From NCBI RefSeq assembly GCF_022539505.1, contig NC_061514.1, positions 222,851,837-222,915,836 on the forward strand: a DNA stretch of 64,000 nucleotides, written 5' to 3'. This document shows positions 42,678-56,301 of the stretch, piece after piece. Position 1 is the first letter of the stretch. Every line of letters begins with the position of its first letter. Under the pieces are notes generated by a model. It searched no databases. It saw only the letters and a program-made list of their open reading frames with translations, and was not told the DNA's origin. The translations under genes and the position numbers were made by a program. The stretch is from Lolium rigidum (lineage: Eukaryota > Streptophyta > Magnoliopsida > Poales > Poaceae).

Positions 42678-45600
42678 TGTCACATCCCAAAATTTTCCAG
42701 ATTTTGGAATGTAAAATAAAAATAAAATTTAAGCTTGGTTGCTTGTCTTGATTTAAATTTTACAATGAAATAAAACTTTTGGTGTTACTTAAACTATTTT
42801 CCAAAAATGGAGTTTTCAAAAACATGCATGCATTGCATTCATAAGCATCATGGCATCTTTGCATTTCCTAGGAAATTTGAGTGAAATTCAAATTTATATT
42901 AAAAAAAAAACCTTAAACCCGAAGTAACGCAAATTAAGCCACATAGGCCTATGTGCCAAATTAAAATTATTCAAATGATTTAAAAGTGGTTCCAAAATAT
43001 TCTTCATTGAATAAGGAATGCGCTGATATTTTATTTGAAATTTTCTGACTTAATTTGACTCACTTTTAATCAAATTTCGGTTTTCAAATTAATTTCCTAA
43101 ATACTAAAACAGAAAAAGAAAAGTTAATCAGTAATAAAAAAAAAGGAAACGAGCGGGGCAACTGGCAAGACGAAAGTCAAAAGAACAAAGCTGGGCACAC
43201 GCCGCACGTACGACCTCACACAGCAGCATCCAATGATCCGGCGTTTCGTTGATTTTTCTTTTCTTCTCTCACGTGCGGGACCCACCACCACGTCATCATC
43301 TTCTTCAATTCCACGAACTGAAACGCACGGACGTATTGGTGTATCGGGACGTTTTAGTCGCCAATTGATTTCCGGCGAATTAATCCACCATTTGATGCAC
43401 CGTTTGTTGCTATTTAAGCTCCACTCTCACCTCTTCATTTCCCCCCAAACAGCACATCCTGAGAGCCCCCAGGCTGCTCGAATTCGAGCTCGGAGCACAT
43501 AATATTGCACTTTTGCATCTCAGTGTGAGCACGGTTCATCTTTTGACCTCTAGTTTCTTCCAAACATCCTATTTCTTCCTTGCGCACATCTCAGACTTTT
43601 GTTTCGTGATTTCGGTGCACCACAGCGACGGCGACATCTTCGTCCGTGAGCACGTCCGCGGGACAGTTTCCCGACGAACGACTGCGTGTGAACCAGTGTG
43701 AAATCCCGGAGTAGAACTCACCATCGAATTCTCCATCATCGTCTTCAGCTCGGACGGCAAGGACCACCGCAACGCGACTACATCCACAAAGGAGTGCAAC
43801 GCCGACATCGGGATCATCCTTTTTCCTGTACGTGTTATTCATTCCATCTTTATTCTCACTCGAACCACACGATCTAGATCCAAGGGTCATAATCTGATCA
43901 CTTAAACGAAGGGGTATTGACCAACCAGATTCTGCCACTTGTCATATCTGTTTCTATTTTCGGATATTTGGACAGAGAAACATAGAAACTTATAAAAATC
44001 ATATCTTTAGTTTCATTTATCCAAATTTAGCAAACTTCGTGTCCCTGGATTCATAAAAACGTGTACAATACAGTAGACACATAATATTGCACTTTTGCAT
44101 CATATTTATACACAGTTTTTGCAGAAACTCAAATAGAGTATTTTGGCTATATAAATAGTTCTACAAATTATTTTGGAGTAATTCCTTTTGCTATTAACGA
44201 GATAATTGAGCCCTCTGTACAGTAGCATTAGAAAATAAAAACGTGACCTATATAATCCCCTTGTAGTATTTGTTTAGTGTTGTAGATCTCTTCTCATGAT
44301 AGAAAATGTTTTTAATTATTAATTCAACACTAAAATTTTGCCATGACATCATGCATATAGTTGACAACGAGATAACATATTAAGTGTGTTGTTCATGTTT
44401 AATCCACATATTGCATCCATATTTTATTTGTGCTTGTCTATATGTTGCTATATGTTTATGGAGTGAAAATTTTGTTTGTAGATTGTGATTGTGCTGATTG
44501 CAACGAGTGTTTTTACGAAGAGTGTACCAACTCCTCATCTCACCAAGGCAAGTGACACACCCTCACAAATGTCCCAGTTTTTATCTATGCACAGTAGAGA
44601 TTTTTGTAGTATACATGTGTAGGGTATATGCTTTGCTATGCAATCCCAGTAGTCTAGCTACCCCTTCTTGACTACTTTGTCGCCATTAAATTTAGTTGTT
44701 GCTCAGCTATGCTATGAAATTATTTTGTTAGTGAGTTATGGAAAAACAACTAAGTTTAATGAACTACCTGGGTGGAATTGGTATTGCTCGGTTTATGTTG
44801 AGTGGTTCCCTGGGGTCATGTCGTAGAACCTCTGAACCGCCAGGTGTATCGCACTTGTGGACGGCCACCCAGGAACAAAGAGATATTAGACAACCTTGCT
44901 CATTAGCTTACCGTACAGCCACATGCTATATGGGCTCGGCTTGACGGAGTACGTTGTGTGAACCTGGGCCCTACGCGACATGATGATGTAGGGGAATGTA
45001 GGTTGGAGCGGGTCCGTAGAGGATGGTCTGGGTGATCACTTCGGAAAAGTCTCGTCCTAGTCGACATCTGTCCATTTGAGCAAAATGTGCATCATGGAAG
45101 AAGAACAGACTAGGTCATGTGGGTAAATTTGTACAACCTCTGCAGAGTGTTAAATCTAAGTACTTAGCCGTGTCCCCGGTTACGGACAATTTGAGCGAAC
45201 TGACAAGGCACATGTTCGAAAGTCTCCTCATCCCAATTTCTTAAATTAAAATTTGATGGGTGAACACGGGTAGGAGGAATTCACTTGGTTTCCATCGGTG
45301 GTATTCCAGAGTTCATTGATTTCTATCAATGGAACCGCCTAATTAAAAGGGAAGAAAATGATTTGACAATTGATAGGAGAAAACTGGCTTTATGCAAATC
45401 ATACACGAGCTCTACCAGCCAAATGTACACTTAAGTGTTAGGTTGCCATTTGAGTCCACCATAGTGTCATCTTGCCAATACATTCAAAGTATTGACCATT
45501 CGTGGTTGTAACTTTTCATGTTGCAGATGTTTTGAAAGACGAGTGAGTTACGATGATTAGGGTTACGAGTCTATCCTCAACATGCTCGCATGTGGCACAT

Positions 45601-45830
45601 GAAGACGAAGGACTCCATGCTGTCTAAGTTTATTCGTTGTGAAACTATGATGATATGCTAGCCTTGTGCTATGCAATTTGTAATCCTTTATGTAAATTTT
45701 GGATCATACGATGTAATAAAGACCATTGTTTCTTGGTATTACATCTTGTACTGTGTGTGCTAGCGATTGATCCAGGGACTAGCACAGATACGCACAGAGA
45801 TCGGCACCTTAAAAGGTGTAGGTCGCTACA
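42678..45830 (+). mobile_element. Array LTR 1 (variant A)
   Basis: 3153 bp, TGTCACATCCC to GGTCGCTACA, with TATA-like TATTTAAG at 43411-43418 and polyadenylation-type AATAAA at 45715-45720. It carries variant A: 43496-43519 duplicates 24 bases found at 44078-44101 of the same LTR. Marker bases: TG start, GTGGTTG near 45508. It sits cleanly in the C LTR, so this is the true left end of the original insertion. It also contains a GC-rich stretch (43230-43830) open on both strands. Confidence 0.93.
43411..43418 (+). promoter_or_regulatory. TATA box of the array LTRs (first copy)
   Basis: TATTTAAG in GTTGCTATTTAAGCTCC. Conserved in every LTR of the array at 47953, 52494, 57038 and 61582. Followed about 30 bp later by a pyrimidine-rich likely start site. 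Five identical promoters about 4.54 kb apart could produce one-unit and multi-unit transcripts. Confidence 0.6.
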
Positions 45831-47218
45831 GATGGTATCAGAGCATTGTGTTGACCGTAGGTTCGTGACCCTAGGTTTGGATTAGAAATAGGAAGACCTT
45901 AGAATGAAAAATCTATCTAATCTTATCTCTCGTTAAAATGTTGTTTGCTTTGTGAACTTCTAGTGTTCTCACCTACTTCACCTTCAAAAGAATTTTCTCT
46001 TATCTTAGATATCCTTCCTCTAGAAAACACATCAATAGAGGATTGATGATGACCTTGGCCTGAAGTGAGAGGTTGATGCTTCACATGATATTCTTCGACT
46101 CTGCTAGAAGTGTTGCATGGAAGACCAGCAAAGATTTGATGAAGGACTGTGATGCAAACTACACAACACCCAAAGATACATCAAAGGAGTACAGGAGGAA
46201 CTTGAAGCACTAAAGATAGATATAGAATAGACCACCATTAATTCTAGTTTATAAGGCCAACGATATCGCGAGTAATGTTTGTGATCATACCAAATTGTGG
46301 TATGACCATACTAGTTTGTTTGTGTTTGAACCATGCTTATTGATGTTTGTTAGATGATTGTTGTTTGCTGAATTGTTTTGATATGTCTGTGTTTGGGTAG
46401 GAATTCTCTCTTAGAATCTTTCTATCTATTCTCATCTATACCCAACCCATCAAATGTTTTCTCGGCAAATCGCCATGAAGACATCATTAGTGAAACCAAC
46501 CATGATGGTTCCCATCAAGATGAAGAATAGAAGAGCGTGGGATACACAAAACCCTAGTTAAGGATCGATAGAAATGTTTTCGAAAACAATTAAACAATGG
46601 GGATTGAAACATTGATTCAATTTTCCATGGAAATTTTATCAAACTTGTGAGGTTGACCAAGAGTTAGAATACGAGATTCAATAAATCAAATACGGAGTAA
46701 TGATTTGGGTGCAGGATGGATTGATCACCATTCCTACTACTCTTATTATTCGCTTTCGTAATATTGACTTTGCGAATCTAGAGAGATATACCTACAAAAC
46801 AGATGTCGACGTTTAAGCCTAAACCTTAGGGTGGAAAATATTATACCTCTATAGTATGGCAAGTGTTGCCAAACGTAGAACTATGTTTAGTTTGAAGGTC
46901 CAACCTCTAGCCGAAGAATAGTGGAAGACCATTGACGACATCTCGACAAGTAAGGAAACCTACACGACTCACTTTGAAGATATATGTTGTTCACTATATG
47001 TAAACAACCCTATTGGAGGTCACAAGCCATGGGTATTTCAAGAGACGACCCCATGCCAAGTCATACCTAGGATGAACCCAGCATGAACCCAAGACCTAGT
47101 CTAAACTACCAAAGTTTCTTTTAAGGGTGGTAGCCCACCCCGACATATCCTAAACCCATCTTTCTTTCTAGCCTTTCTCGAATCTCGAGGACGAGATTCA
47201 TTTTAAGGGTGGTAGTCT
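45831..47218 (+). mobile_element. Array internal domain 1 (type alpha)
   Basis: 1388 bp without a protein-coding frame. Starts GA + TGGTATCAGAGC (tRNA-Met primer site, 45833-45844) and ends with CGAGGACGAGATTCATTTTAAGGGTGG-type sequence, the usual end of pol plus polypurine tract in Tekay/Del-like chromoviral Gypsy elements, so it is a pol-deleted derivative. Type alpha markers: GACCTT near 45897, CTTATCTT near 46000, GGATCGATAG near 46565, TTTCGTAATA near 46755. Confidence 0.88.
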
Positions 47219-50200
47219 GTCACATCCCAAAATTTTCCAGATTTTGGAATGTAAAATAAAAATAAAATTTAAGCTTGGTTGCTTGTCTTGATTTAAATTT
47301 TACAATGAAATAAAACTTTTGGTGTTACTTAAACTATTTTCCAAAAATGGAGTTTTCAAAAACATGCATGCATTGCATTCATAAGCATCATGGCATCTTT
47401 GCATTTCCTAGGAAATTTGAGTGAAATTCAAATTTATATTAAAAAAAAAACCTTAAACCCGAAGTAACGTAAATTAAGCCACATAGGCCTATGTGCCAAA
47501 TTAAAATTATTCAAATGATTTAAAAGTGGTTCCAAAATATTCTTCATTGAATAAGGAATGCGCCGATATTTTATTTGAAATTTTCTCGACTTAATTTGAC
47601 TCACTTTTAATCAAATTTCGGTTTTCAAATTAATTTCCTAAATACTAAAACAGAAAAAGAAAAGTTAATCAGTAATAAAAAAAAAGGAAACGAGCGGGGC
47701 AACTGGCAAGACGAAAGTCAAAAGAACAAAGCTGGGCACACGCCGCACGTACGACCTCACACGAGCGGCATCCAATGATCCGGCGTTTCGTTGATTTTTC
47801 TTTTCTTCTCTCACGTGCGGGACCCACCACCACGTCATCATCTTCTTCAATTCCACGAACTGAAACGCACGGACGTATTGGTGTATCGGGACGTTTTAGT
47901 CGCCAATTGATTTCCGGCGAATTAATCCACCATTTGATGCACCGTTTGTTGCTATTTAAGCTCCACTCTCACCTCTTCATTTCCCCCCAAACGGCACATC
48001 CTGAGAGCCCCCAGGCTGCTCGAATTCGAGCTCGGAGCTCCGCAGCACTGCCGCACTAGATCGTCGATTGCGGTGAGCACGGTTCATCTTTTGACCTCTA
48101 GTTTCTTCCAAACATCCTATTTCTTCCTTGCGCACATCTCAGACTTTTGTTTCGTGATTTCGGTGCACCACAGCGACGGCGACATCTTCGTCCGTGAGCA
48201 CGTCCGCGGGACAGTTTCCCGACGAACGACTGCGTGTGAACCAGTGTGAAATCCCGGAGTAGAACTCACCATCGAATTCTCCATCATCGTCTTCAGCTCG
48301 GACGGCAAGGACCACCGCAACGCGACTACATCCACAAAGGATAGCAACGCCAGCATCAGGATCATCCTTTTTCCTGTACGTGTTATTCATTCCATCTTTA
48401 TTCTCACTGAACCACACGATCTAGATCCAAGGGTCATAATCTGATCACTTAAACGAAGGGGTATTGACCAACCAGATTCTGCCACTTGTCATATCTGTTT
48501 CTATTTTCGGATATTTGGACAGAGAAACATAGAAACTTATAAAAATCATATCTTTAGTTTCATTTATCCAAATTTAGCAAACTTCGTGTCCCTGGATTCA
48601 TAAAAACGTGTAGAATACAGTAGACACATAATATTGCACTTTTGCATCATATTTATACACAGTTTTTGCAGAAACTCAAATAGAGTATTTTGGCTATATA
48701 AATAGTTCTACAAATTATTTTGGAGTAATTCCTTTTGCTATTAACGAGATAATTGAGCCCTCTGTACAGTAGCATTAGAAAATAAAAACGTGACCTATAT
48801 AATCCCCTTGTAGTATTTGTTTAGTGTTGTAGATCTCTTCTCATGATAGAAAATGTTTTTAATTATTAATTCAACACTAAAATTTTGCCATGAAATCATG
48901 CATATAGTTGACAACGAGATAACATATTAAGTGTGTTGTTCATGTTTAATCCACATATTGCATCCATATTTTATTTGTGCTTGTCTATATGTTGCTATAT
49001 GTTTATGGAGTGAAAATTTTGTTTGTAGATTGTGATTGTGCTGATTGCAACGAGTGTTTTTACGAAGAGTGTACCAACTCCTCATCTCACCAAGGCAAGT
49101 GACACACCCTCACAAATGTCCCAGTTTTTATCTATGCACAGTAGAGATTTTTGTAGTATACATGTGTAGGGTATATGCTTTGCTATGCAATCCCAGTAGT
49201 CTAGCTACCCCTTCTTGACTACTTTGTCGCCATTAAATTTAGTTGTTGCTCAGCTATGCTATGAAATTATTTTGTTAGTGAGTTATGGAAAAACAACTAA
49301 GTTTAATGAACTACCTGGGTGGAATTGGTATTGCTCGGTTTATGTTGAGTGGTTCCCTGGGGTCATGTCGTCGAACCTCTGAACCGCCGTGTGTATCGCA
49401 CTTGTGGACGGCCACCCGGGAACAAAGAGATATTAGACAACCTTGCTCATTAGCTTACCGTACAGCCACATGCTATATGGGCTCTGGCTTGACGGAGTAC
49501 GTTGTGTGAACCTGGGCCCTACGCGACATGATGATGTAGGGGAATGTAGGTTGGAGCGGGTCCGTAGAGGATGGTCTGGGTGATCACTTCGGAAAAGTCT
49601 CGTCCTAGTCGACATCTGTCCATTTGAGCAAAATGTGCATCATGGAAGAAGAACAAACTAGGTCATGTGGGTAAATTTGTACAACCTCTGCAGAGTGTTA
49701 AATCTAAGTACTTAGCCGTGTCCCCGGTTACGGACAATTTGAGCGAACTGACAAGGCACATGTTCGAAAGTCTCCTCATCCCAATTTCTTAAATTAAAAT
49801 TTGATGGGTGAACACGGGTAGGAGGAATTCACTGGTTTCCATCAGTGGTATTCCAGGTTCATTGATTTCTATCAATGGAACCGCCTAATTAAAAGGGAAG
49901 AAAATGATTTGACAATTGATAGGAGAAAGCGGCTTTATGCAAATCATACACGAGCTCTACCAGCCAAATGTACACTTAAGTGTTAGGTTGCCATTTGAGT
50001 CCACCATAGTGTCATCTTGCCAATACATTCAAAGTATTGACCATTCGTGGCTGTAACTTTTCATGTTGCAGATGTTTTGAAAGACGAGTGAGTTACGATG
50101 ATTAGGGTTACGAGTCTATCCTCAACATGCTCGCATGTGGCACATGAAGACGAAGGACTCCATGCTGTCTAAGTTTATTCGTTGTGAAACTCTGATGATA

Positions 50201-50375
50201 TGCTAGCCTTGTGCTATGCAATTTGTAATCCTTTATGTAAATTCTGGATCATACGATGTAATAAAGACCATTGTTTCTTGGTATTACATCTTGTACTGTG
50301 TGTGCTAGCGATTGATCCAGGGACTAGCACAGATACGCACAGAGATCGGCACCTTAAAAGGTGTAGGTCGCTACA
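47219..50375 (+). mobile_element. Array LTR 2 (variant B)
   Basis: About 3157 bp, TG start. At about 48038-48075 it has the GC-rich sequence CTCCGCAGCACTGCCGCACT... that variant A lacks; this is probably the ancestral state. GTGGCTG marker near 50049. TATTTAAG at 47953. Private change: CATGAAATC near 48892. Confidence 0.93.
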
Positions 50376-51759
50376 GATGGTATCAGAGCATTGTGTTGAC
50401 CGTAGGTTCGTGACCCTAGGTTTGGATTAGAAATAGGAAGATCTTAGAATGAAAAATCTATCTAATCTTATCTCTGTTAAAATGTTGTTTGCTTTGTGAA
50501 CTTCTAGTGTTCTCACCTACTTCACCTTCAAAAGAATTTTCTCTTACCTTAGATATCCTTCCTCTAGAAAACACATCAATAGAGGATTGATGATGACCTT
50601 GGCCTGAAGTGAGAGGTTGATGCTTCACATGATATTCTTCGACTCTGCTAGAAGTGTTGCATGGAAGACCAGCAAAGATTTGATGAAGGACTGTGATGCA
50701 AACTACACAACACCCAAAGATACATCAAAGGAGTACAGGAGGAACTTGAAGCACTAAAGATAGATATAGAATAGACCACCATTAATTCTAGTTTATAAGG
50801 CCAACGATATCGCAGTAATGTTTGTGATCATACCAAATTGTGGTATGACCATACTAGTTTGTTTGTGTTTGAACCATGCTTATTGATGTTTGTTAGATGA
50901 TTGTTGTTTGCTGAATTGTTTTGATCTGCTGTGTTTGGGTAGGAATTCTCTCTTAGAATCTTTCTATCTATTCTCATCTATACCCAACCCATCAAATGTT
51001 TTCTCGGCAAATCGCCATGAAGACATCATTAGTGAAACCAACCATGATGGTTCCCATCAAGATGAAGAATAGAAGAGCGTGGGATACACAAAACCCTAGT
51101 TAAGGATCAATAGAAATGTTTTCGAAAACAATTAAACAATGGGGATTGAAACATTGATTCAATTTTCCATGGAAATTTTATCAAACTTGTGAGGTTGACC
51201 AAGAGTTAGAATACGAGATTCAATAAATCAAATACGGAGTAATGATTTGGGTGCAGGATGGATTGATCACCATTCCTACTACTGTTATTATTCGCTTTCT
51301 AATATTGACTTTGCGAATCTAGAGAGATATACCTACAAAACAGATGTCGACGTTTAAGCCTAAACCTTAGGGTGGAAAATATTATACCTCTATAGTATGG
51401 CAAGTGTTGCCAAACGTAGAACTATGTTTAGTTTGAAGGTCCAACCTCTAGCTGAAGAATAGTGGAAGACCATTGACGACATCTCGACAAGTAAGGAAAC
51501 CTACACGACTCACTTTGAAGATATATGTTGTTCACTATATGTAAACAACCCTATTGGAGGTCACAAGCCATGGGTATTTCAAGAGACGACCCCATGCCAA
51601 GTCATACCTAGGATGAACCCGAGCATGAACCCAAGACCTAGTCTAAACTACCAAAGTTTCTTTTAAGGGTGGTAGCCCACCCCGACATATCCTAAACCCA
51701 TCTTTCTTTCTAGCCTTTCTCGAATCTCGAGGGCGAGATTCATTTTAAGGGTGGTAGTC
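50376..51759 (+). mobile_element. Array internal domain 2 (type beta)
   Basis: 1384 bp, primer site TGGTATCAGAGC at 50378-50389. Type beta markers: GATCTT near 50442, CTTACCTT near 50545, GGATCAATAG near 51108, TTTCTAATA near 51298. Followed by an LTR starting TATCAC rather than TGTCAC. No coding frame. Confidence 0.9.
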
Positions 51760-54700
51760 TATCACATCCCAAAATTTTCCAGATTTTGGAATGTAAAATA
51801 AAAATAAAATTTAAGCTTGGTTGCTTGTCTTGATTTAAATTTTACAATGAAATAAAACTTTTGGTGTTACTTAAACTATTTTCCAAAAATGGAGTTTTCA
51901 AAAACATGCATGCATTGCATTCATAAGCATCATGGCATCTTTGCATTTCCTAGGAAATTTGAGTGAAATTCAAATTTATATTAAAAAAAAACCTTAAACC
52001 CGAAGTAACGCAAATTAAGCCACATAGGCCTATGTGCCAAATTAAAATTATTCAAATGATTTAAAAGTGGTTCCAAAATATTCTTCATTGAATAAGGAAT
52101 GCGCTGATATTTTATTTGAAATTTTCTGACTTAATTTGACTCACTTTTAATCAAATTTCGGTTTTCAAATTAATTTCCTAAATACTAAAACAGAAAAAGA
52201 AAAGTTAATCAGTAATAAAAAAAAAAGGAAACGAGCGGGGCAAGCCGGCAAGACGAAAGTCAAAAGAACAAAGCTGGGCACACGCCGCATGTACGACCTC
52301 ACACGGCGGCATCCAATGATCCGGCGTTTCGTTGATTTTTCTTTTCTTCTCTCACGTGCGGGACCCACCACCACGTCATCATCTTCTTCAATTCCACGAA
52401 CTGAAACGCACGGACGTATTGGTGTATCGGGACGTTTTAGTCGCCAATTGATTTCCGGCGAATTAATCCACCATTTGATGCACCGTTTGTTGCTATTTAA
52501 GCTCCACTCTCACCTCTTCATTTCCCCCCAAACGGCACATCCTGAGAGCCCCCAGGCTGCTCGAATTCGAGCTCGGAGCACATAATATTGCACTTTTGCA
52601 TCTCAGTGTGAGCACGGTTCATCTTTTGACCTCTAGTTTCTTCCAAACATCCTATTTCTTCCTTGCGCACATCTCGGACTTTTGTTTCGTGATTTCGGTG
52701 CACCACGGCGACGGCGACATCTTCGTCCGTGAGCACGTCCGCGGGACAGTTTCCCGACGAACGACTGCGTGTGAACCAGTGTGAAATCCCGGAGTAGAAC
52801 TCACCATCGAATTCTCCATCATCGTCTTCAGCTCGGACGGCAAGGACCACCGCAACGCGACTACATCCACAAAGGAGTGCAACGCCAGCATCAGGATCAT
52901 CCTTTTTCCTGTACGTGTTATTCATTCCATCTTTATTCTCACTGAACCACACGATCTAGATCCAAGGGTCATAATCTGATCACTTAAACGAAGGGGTATT
53001 GACCAACCAGATTCTGCCACTTGTCATATCTGTTTCTATTTTCGGATATTTGGACGAGAGAAACATAGAAACTTATAAAAATCATATCTTTAGTTTCATT
53101 TATCCAAATTTAGCAAACTTCGTGTCCCTGGATTCATAAAAACGTGTAGAATACAGTAGACACATAATATTGCACTTTTGCATCATATTTATACACAGTT
53201 TTTGCAGAAACTCAAATAGAGTATTTTGGCTATATAAATAGTTCTACAAATTATTTTGGAGTAATTCCTTTTGCTATTAACGAGATAATTGAGCCCTACT
53301 GTACAGTAGCATTAGAAAATAAAAACGTGACCTATATAATCCCCTTGTAGTATTTGTTTAGTGTTGTAGATCTCTTCTCATGATAGAAAATGTTTTTAAT
53401 TATTAATTCAACACTAAAATTTTGCCATGACATCATGCATATAGTTGACAACGAGATAACATATTAAGTGTGTTGTTCATGTTTAATCCACATATTGCAT
53501 CCATATTTTATTTGTGCTTGTCTATATGTTGCTATATGTTTATGGAGTGAAAATTTTGTTTGTAGATTGTGATTGTGCTGATTGCAACGAGTGTTTTTAC
53601 GAAGAGTGTACCAACTCCTCATCTCACCAAGGCAAGTGACACACCCTCACAAATGTCCCAGTTTTTATCTATGCACGGTAGAGATTTTTGTAGTATACAT
53701 GTGTAGGGTATATGCTTTGCTATGCAATCCCGGTAGTCTAGCTACCCCTTCTTGACTACTTTGTCGCCATTAAATTTAGTTGTTGCTCAGCTATGCTATG
53801 AAATTATTTTGTTAGTGAGTTATGGAAAAACAACTAAGTTTAATGAACTACCGGGTGGAATTGGTATTGCTCGGTTTATGTTGAGTGGTTCCACTGGGGT
53901 CATGTCGTAGAACCTACGAACCGCCGGGTGTATCGCACTTGTGGACGGCCACCCGGGAACAAAGAGATATTAGACAACCTTGCTCATTAGCTTACCGTAC
54001 AGCCACATGCTATATGGGCTGCGGCTTGACGGAGTACGTTGTGTGAACACTGGGCCCTACGCGACATGATGATGTAGGGGAATGTAGGTTGGAGCGGGTC
54101 CGTAGAGGATGGTGCGGGTGATCACTTCGGAAAAGTCTCGTCCTAGTCGACATCTGTCCATTTGAGCAAAATGTGCATCATGGAAGAAGAACAAACTAGG
54201 TCATGTGGGTAAATTTGTACAACCTCTGCAGAGTGTTAAATCTAAGTACTTAGCCGTGTCCCCGGTTACGGACAATTTGAGCGAACTGACAAGGCACATG
54301 TTCGAAAGTCTCCTCATCCCAATTTCTTAAATTAAAATTTGATGGGTGAACACGGGTAGGAGGAATTCACTGGTTTCCATCAGTGGTATTCCAGGTTCAT
54401 TGATTTCTATCAATGGAACCGCCTAATTAAAAGGGAAGAAAATGATTTGACAATTGATAGGAGAAAACTGGCTTTATGCAAATCATGCACGAGCTCTACC
54501 GACCAAATGTACACTTAAGTGTTAGGTTGCCATTTGAGTCCACCATAGTGTCATCTTGCCAATACATTCAAAGTATTGACCATTCGTGGTTGTAACTTTT
54601 CATGTTGCGAGATGTTTTGAAAGACGAGTGAGTTACGATGATTAGGGTTACGAGTCTATCCTCAACATGCTCGCATGTGGCACATGAAGACGAAGGACTC

Positions 54701-54915
54701 CATGCTGTCTAAGTTTATTCGTTGTGAAACTATGATGATATGCTAGCCTTGTGCTATGCAATTTGTAATCCTTTATGTAAATTCTGGATCATACGATGTA
54801 ATAAAGACCATTGTTTCTTGGTATTACATCTTGTACTGTGTGTGCTAGCGATTGATCCAGGGACTAGCACGAATACGCACAGAGATCGGCACCTTAAAAG
54901 GTGTAGGTCGCTACA
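51760..54915 (+). mobile_element. Array LTR 3 (variant A, TA start)
   Basis: About 3156 bp. The first two bases are TA instead of the obligatory TG, which should block integrase processing of this end. The variant A duplicated segment is at 52579-52602. GTGGTTG marker near 54588. TATTTAAG at 52494. Confidence 0.93.
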
Positions 54916-56301
54916 GATGGTATCAGAGCATTGTGTTGACCGTAGGTTCGTGACCCTAGGTTTGGATTAGAAATAGGAAGACCTTAGAATGAAAAATCTA
55001 TCTAATCTTATCTCTGTTAAAATGTTGTTTGCTTTGTGAACTTCTAGTGTTCTCACCTACTTCACCTTCAAAAGAATTTTCTCTTATCTTAGATATCCTT
55101 CCTCTAGAAAACACATCAATAGAGGATTGATGATGACCTTGGCCTGAAGTGAGAGGTTGATGCTTCACATGATATTCTTCGACTCTGCTAGAAGTGTTGC
55201 ATGGAAGACCAGCAAAGATTTGATGAAGGATCTGTGATGCAAACTACACAACACCCAAAGATACATCAAAGGAGTACGGGAGGAACTTGAAGCACTAAAG
55301 ATAGATATAGAATAGACCACCATTAATTCTAGTTTATAAGGCCAACGATATCGCAGTAATGTTTGTGATCATACCAAATTGTGGTATGACCATACTAGTT
55401 TGTTTGTGTTTGAACCATGCTTATTGATGTTTGTTAGATGATTGTTGTTTGCTGAATTGTTTTGATATCGTTGTGTTTGGGTAGGAATTCTCTCTTAGAA
55501 TCTTTCTATCTATTCTCATCTATACCCAACCCATCAAATGTTTTCTCGGCAAATCGCCATGAAGACATCATTAGTGAAACCAACCATGATGGTTCCCATC
55601 AAGATGAAGAATAGAAGAGCGTGGGATACACAAAACCCTAGTTAAGGATCGATAGAAATGTTTTCGAAAACAATTAAACAATGGGGATTGAAACATTGAT
55701 TCAATTTTCCATGGAAATTTTATCAAACTTGTGAGGTTGACCAAGAGTTAGAATACGAGATTCAATAAATCAAATACGGAGTAATGATTTGGGTGCAGGA
55801 TGGATTGATCACCATTCCTACTACTCTTATTATTCGCTTTCGTAATATTGACTTTGCGAATCTAGAGAGATATACCTACAAAACAGATGTCGACGTTTAA
55901 GCCTAAACCTTAGGGTGGAAAATATTATACCTCTATAGTATGGCAAGTGTTGCCAAACGTAGAACTATGTTTAGTTTGAAGGTCCAACCTCTAGGCGAAG
56001 AATAGTGGAAGACCATTGACGACATCTCGACAAGTAAGGAAACCTACACGACTCACTTTGAAGATATATGTTGTTCACTATATGTAAACAACCCTATTGG
56101 AGGTCACAAGCCATGGGTATTTCAAGAGACGACCCCATGCCAAGTCATACCTAGGATGAACCCGAGCATGAACCCAAGACCTAGTCTAAACTACCAAAGT
56201 TTCTTTTAAGGGTGGTAGCCCACCCGACATATCCTAAACCCATCTTTCTTTCTAGCCTTTCTCGAATCTCGAGGACGAGATTCATTTTAAGGGTGGTAGT
56301 C
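54916..56301 (+). mobile_element. Array internal domain 3 (type alpha)
   Basis: 1386 bp with the same diagnostic bases as internal domain 1 (GACCTT near 54980, CTTATCTT near 55085, GGATCGATAG near 55649, TTTCGTAATA near 55840). Primer site 54918-54929. Followed by an LTR with a normal TG start, as in domain 1. Confidence 0.9.
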
